Source: Bacillota bacterium
GTDB taxonomy: Bacteria > Bacillota > Sulfobacillia > JAJZIM01 > JAJZBP01
Length of the DNA stretch: 6,052 nucleotides
Reading direction: 5' to 3'
NCBI GenBank assembly: GCA_021798855.1
Contig: JAJZBP010000130.1
Span: forward strand, 1 to 6,052
The notes under the pieces are model-generated. The model saw only the letters and a program-made list of their open reading frames with translations, made no database searches and was not told the DNA's origin. Positions 4,947 through 6,052 of this stretch are shown piece by piece (position 1 is the stretch's first letter; each line of letters begins with the position of its first letter). A program made the translations under genes and the position numbers.

Positions 4947-6052
4947 TGCGGGCCACCTCCCTGGAACTCGACTGTCCGGAACAGCTTGCTTTGCGCCCCG
5001 GCCGGGAACTCACCCTTCGGCGCGCCCCTTCCGGCGCCACCACCCGGGCGGGGAAGGACGGCCATACTGAGGATGTTGCCCTTTTGCAAAGCCACCCCCC
5101 TGTGGACCACCTGCAGGGTCCGCCGGGCGCCGGCGGCGCTCAAGGCCGGTATCGGCCGGGGCCACCAGCCGATGCCGACGATCAACAAGAATAGGGGCGC
5201 CAACAAGGCCACTTCCTTCCAGCGCAGATCCTTCATAGCCCGGGAGCCGCCGTCCGCGGGCGCCGGCCCGTGGAAAATCCCCTGCAGGAGGCGGATGGCG
5301 TAAGCCGAGGCCAGCACGACGGCCAGCATGGCCACCACCGCCAGCCACGGTGCGGTCCTGAACACACCCAGGAGCAGGAGCAACTCCCCGGTGAATCCGT
5401 TCAAGCCGGGAAGCCCCAGGGCGGCCAACGCCGCCAGCATGAAGAGGCCGGCGAAAACCGGAGTCTGCCGGGCCAGGCCGCCGAGGCGGTCCAGATCCCG
5501 CGTCCACCCTCGTTCCTCGGCCATGCCCAGGAGAAGGAAGAGGGCCACCGCGATGATGCCGTGGTTGACCATTTGGAGTACACCGCCTTCAATGCCCTGT
5601 AGGTTGAAGGCGAAAATGCCCAGCACGATCAGGTTGACGTGGGAGAAGCTGGAGAAGGCCACCACCCTCTTGGTGTCTTTGGCCGTCAGCGCCACAAAGG
5701 CGCCGTAGAGCATCCCCGCCAAGCCGAGGCCCGCCAACAAGGGCCAGAAATGGACGGCGGCGGCGGGGAACAGAAGGAAGGAAAAGCGCAGGAAGCCGTA
5801 GATTCCCGCTTTGGAAAGGATCCCGGACAGGGCCGCCGTCACCGGAGCGGGGGCCTCCAGGTAAGCGCCGGGCATCCACGCATGGAAAGGGAAAAGGGGA
5901 ATCTTGACGGCGAAGGCCAATCCGAAAGCGAGAAACAGCCATATTTGGAGGATGAACGGCAGGGGCAGGGAAGACAAAACGGTTAAGTCGAGGATGGGAC
6001 GCCCCAGGTTGATCGCGGTGATCACTTCCAGCGTGATCAGGCCCAGCAGGAG
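4943..6052 (-). CDS. nuoM: NADH-quinone oxidoreductase subunit M (NuoM), N-terminus outside window
   Basis: The frame is open to the window edge and gives the last 369 residues; a GTG at 6025 is internal. NuoM is an antiporter-like proton-channel subunit of the complex I membrane arm. Key intramembrane residues are visible: Lys in FAVKIPLFPFHAW, Lys in GILSKAGIYGFLRF and Glu in LGLPGLNGFTGELL. The intervals (31 residues between the lysines, 173 from the first Lys to the Glu) equal those of E. coli NuoM Lys234, Lys265 and Glu407, as I recall that numbering. GLPGLNGF and the DLDRLGGLA stretch are typical of NuoM rather than NuoL. The segment after the first Lys, WMPGAYLEAPAPVTAAL, departs from the usual LPDAHTEAPT-type wording and is somewhat NuoN/MrpD-like. 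After the last membrane helix (LLIVGIGWWPRP) about 60-65 residues remain, ending in a Gly/Pro-rich tail; by the E. coli offset this is about 44 residues longer than usual. The stop overlaps the nuoN start by 4 nt. Confidence 0.94.
   Translation of the reverse strand, partial: LLLGLITLEVITAINLGRPILDLTVLSSLPLPFILQIWLFLAFGLAFAVKIPLFPFHAWMPGAYLEAPAPVTAALSGILSKAGIYGFLRFSFLLFPAAAVHFWPLLAGLGLAGMLYGAFVALTAKDTKRVVAFSSFSHVNLIVLGIFAFNLQGIEGGVLQMVNHGIIAVALFLLLGMAEERGWTRDLDRLGGLARQTPVFAGLFMLAALAALGLPGLNGFTGELLLLLGVFRTAPWLAVVAMLAVVLASAYAIRLLQGIFHGPAPADGGSRAMKDLRWKEVALLAPLFLLIVGIGWWPRPIPALSAAGARRTLQVVHRGVALQKGNILSMAVLPRPGGGAGRGAPKGEFPAGAQSKLFRTVEFQGGGPQ
4956..4960 (-). promoter_or_regulatory. Ribosome binding site of nuoN
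   Basis: AGGGAGGTGG on the minus strand lies inside the end of nuoM, with GGAGG 9 nt before the nuoN GTG. It supports the GTG at 4946 as the start and suggests translation coupled to nuoM. Confidence 0.75.

Noticed and set aside
4047..5303. Long + strand open frame of 418 codons antisense to nuoN and the end of nuoM
   Set aside because: Its product is low-complexity, rich in Gln, Gly, Glu and His, with no recognisable domain. It is the antisense shadow of GC-rich, Leu/Ala-rich membrane protein genes whose own frames match NuoN and NuoM throughout.

Overview
This is a GC-rich (roughly 60%+) stretch of bacterial chromosome with tightly packed genes, frequent GTG/TTG starts, strong GGAGG-type ribosome binding sites and 1-4 nt gene overlaps. 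A futalosine-pathway menaquinone cluster, complex I genes of the H+-translocating antiporter-like type and a pRiA4b ORF-3-like zinc protein together suggest a respiring, menaquinone-using bacterium. A high-GC Firmicutes-type lineage (Clostridia/Limnochordia-like) is my guess; the sequence does not settle the taxonomy.

Left half, + strand (1-2158): the end of mqnE (aminofutalosine synthase), then complete mqnA (chorismate dehydratase) and mqnC (cyclic dehypoxanthinyl futalosine synthase), translationally coupled by TGATG and GTGA overlaps. These are three enzymes of the chorismate-to-menaquinone futalosine route. The hydrolase (mqnB or an MTA/SAH nucleosidase), mqnD and the late steps are not in the window. 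Next on the same strand, after a 53-nt gap, is a 216-aa protein with a pRiA4b ORF-3-like core between an N-terminal C2HC finger and a C-terminal four-cysteine zinc ribbon (2212-2862). It has no known role.

Right half, - strand (6052-2871): the C-terminal two thirds of nuoM, then complete nuoN, joined by a GTGA overlap. These are two proton-pumping membrane subunits of NADH:quinone oxidoreductase. NuoN is followed 22 nt later by a perfect 19-bp hairpin terminator (3468-3508). Beyond it, on the same strand, is a 179-aa ferritin-like protein with a full set of candidate diiron ligands (3410-2871). It converges on the zinc-protein gene with only 8 bp between the two stop codons.

The left cluster makes the quinone and the right cluster encodes part of the enzyme that reduces it, so the window brings together two parts of one respiratory chain. 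I see no mobile element, CRISPR array, tRNA/rRNA or clearly new multi-gene system. The points most worth a second look are the zinc-finger pRiA4b-like protein, the ferritin-like gene, the unusual C-terminal tail on NuoM and the start-site correction for mqnC.
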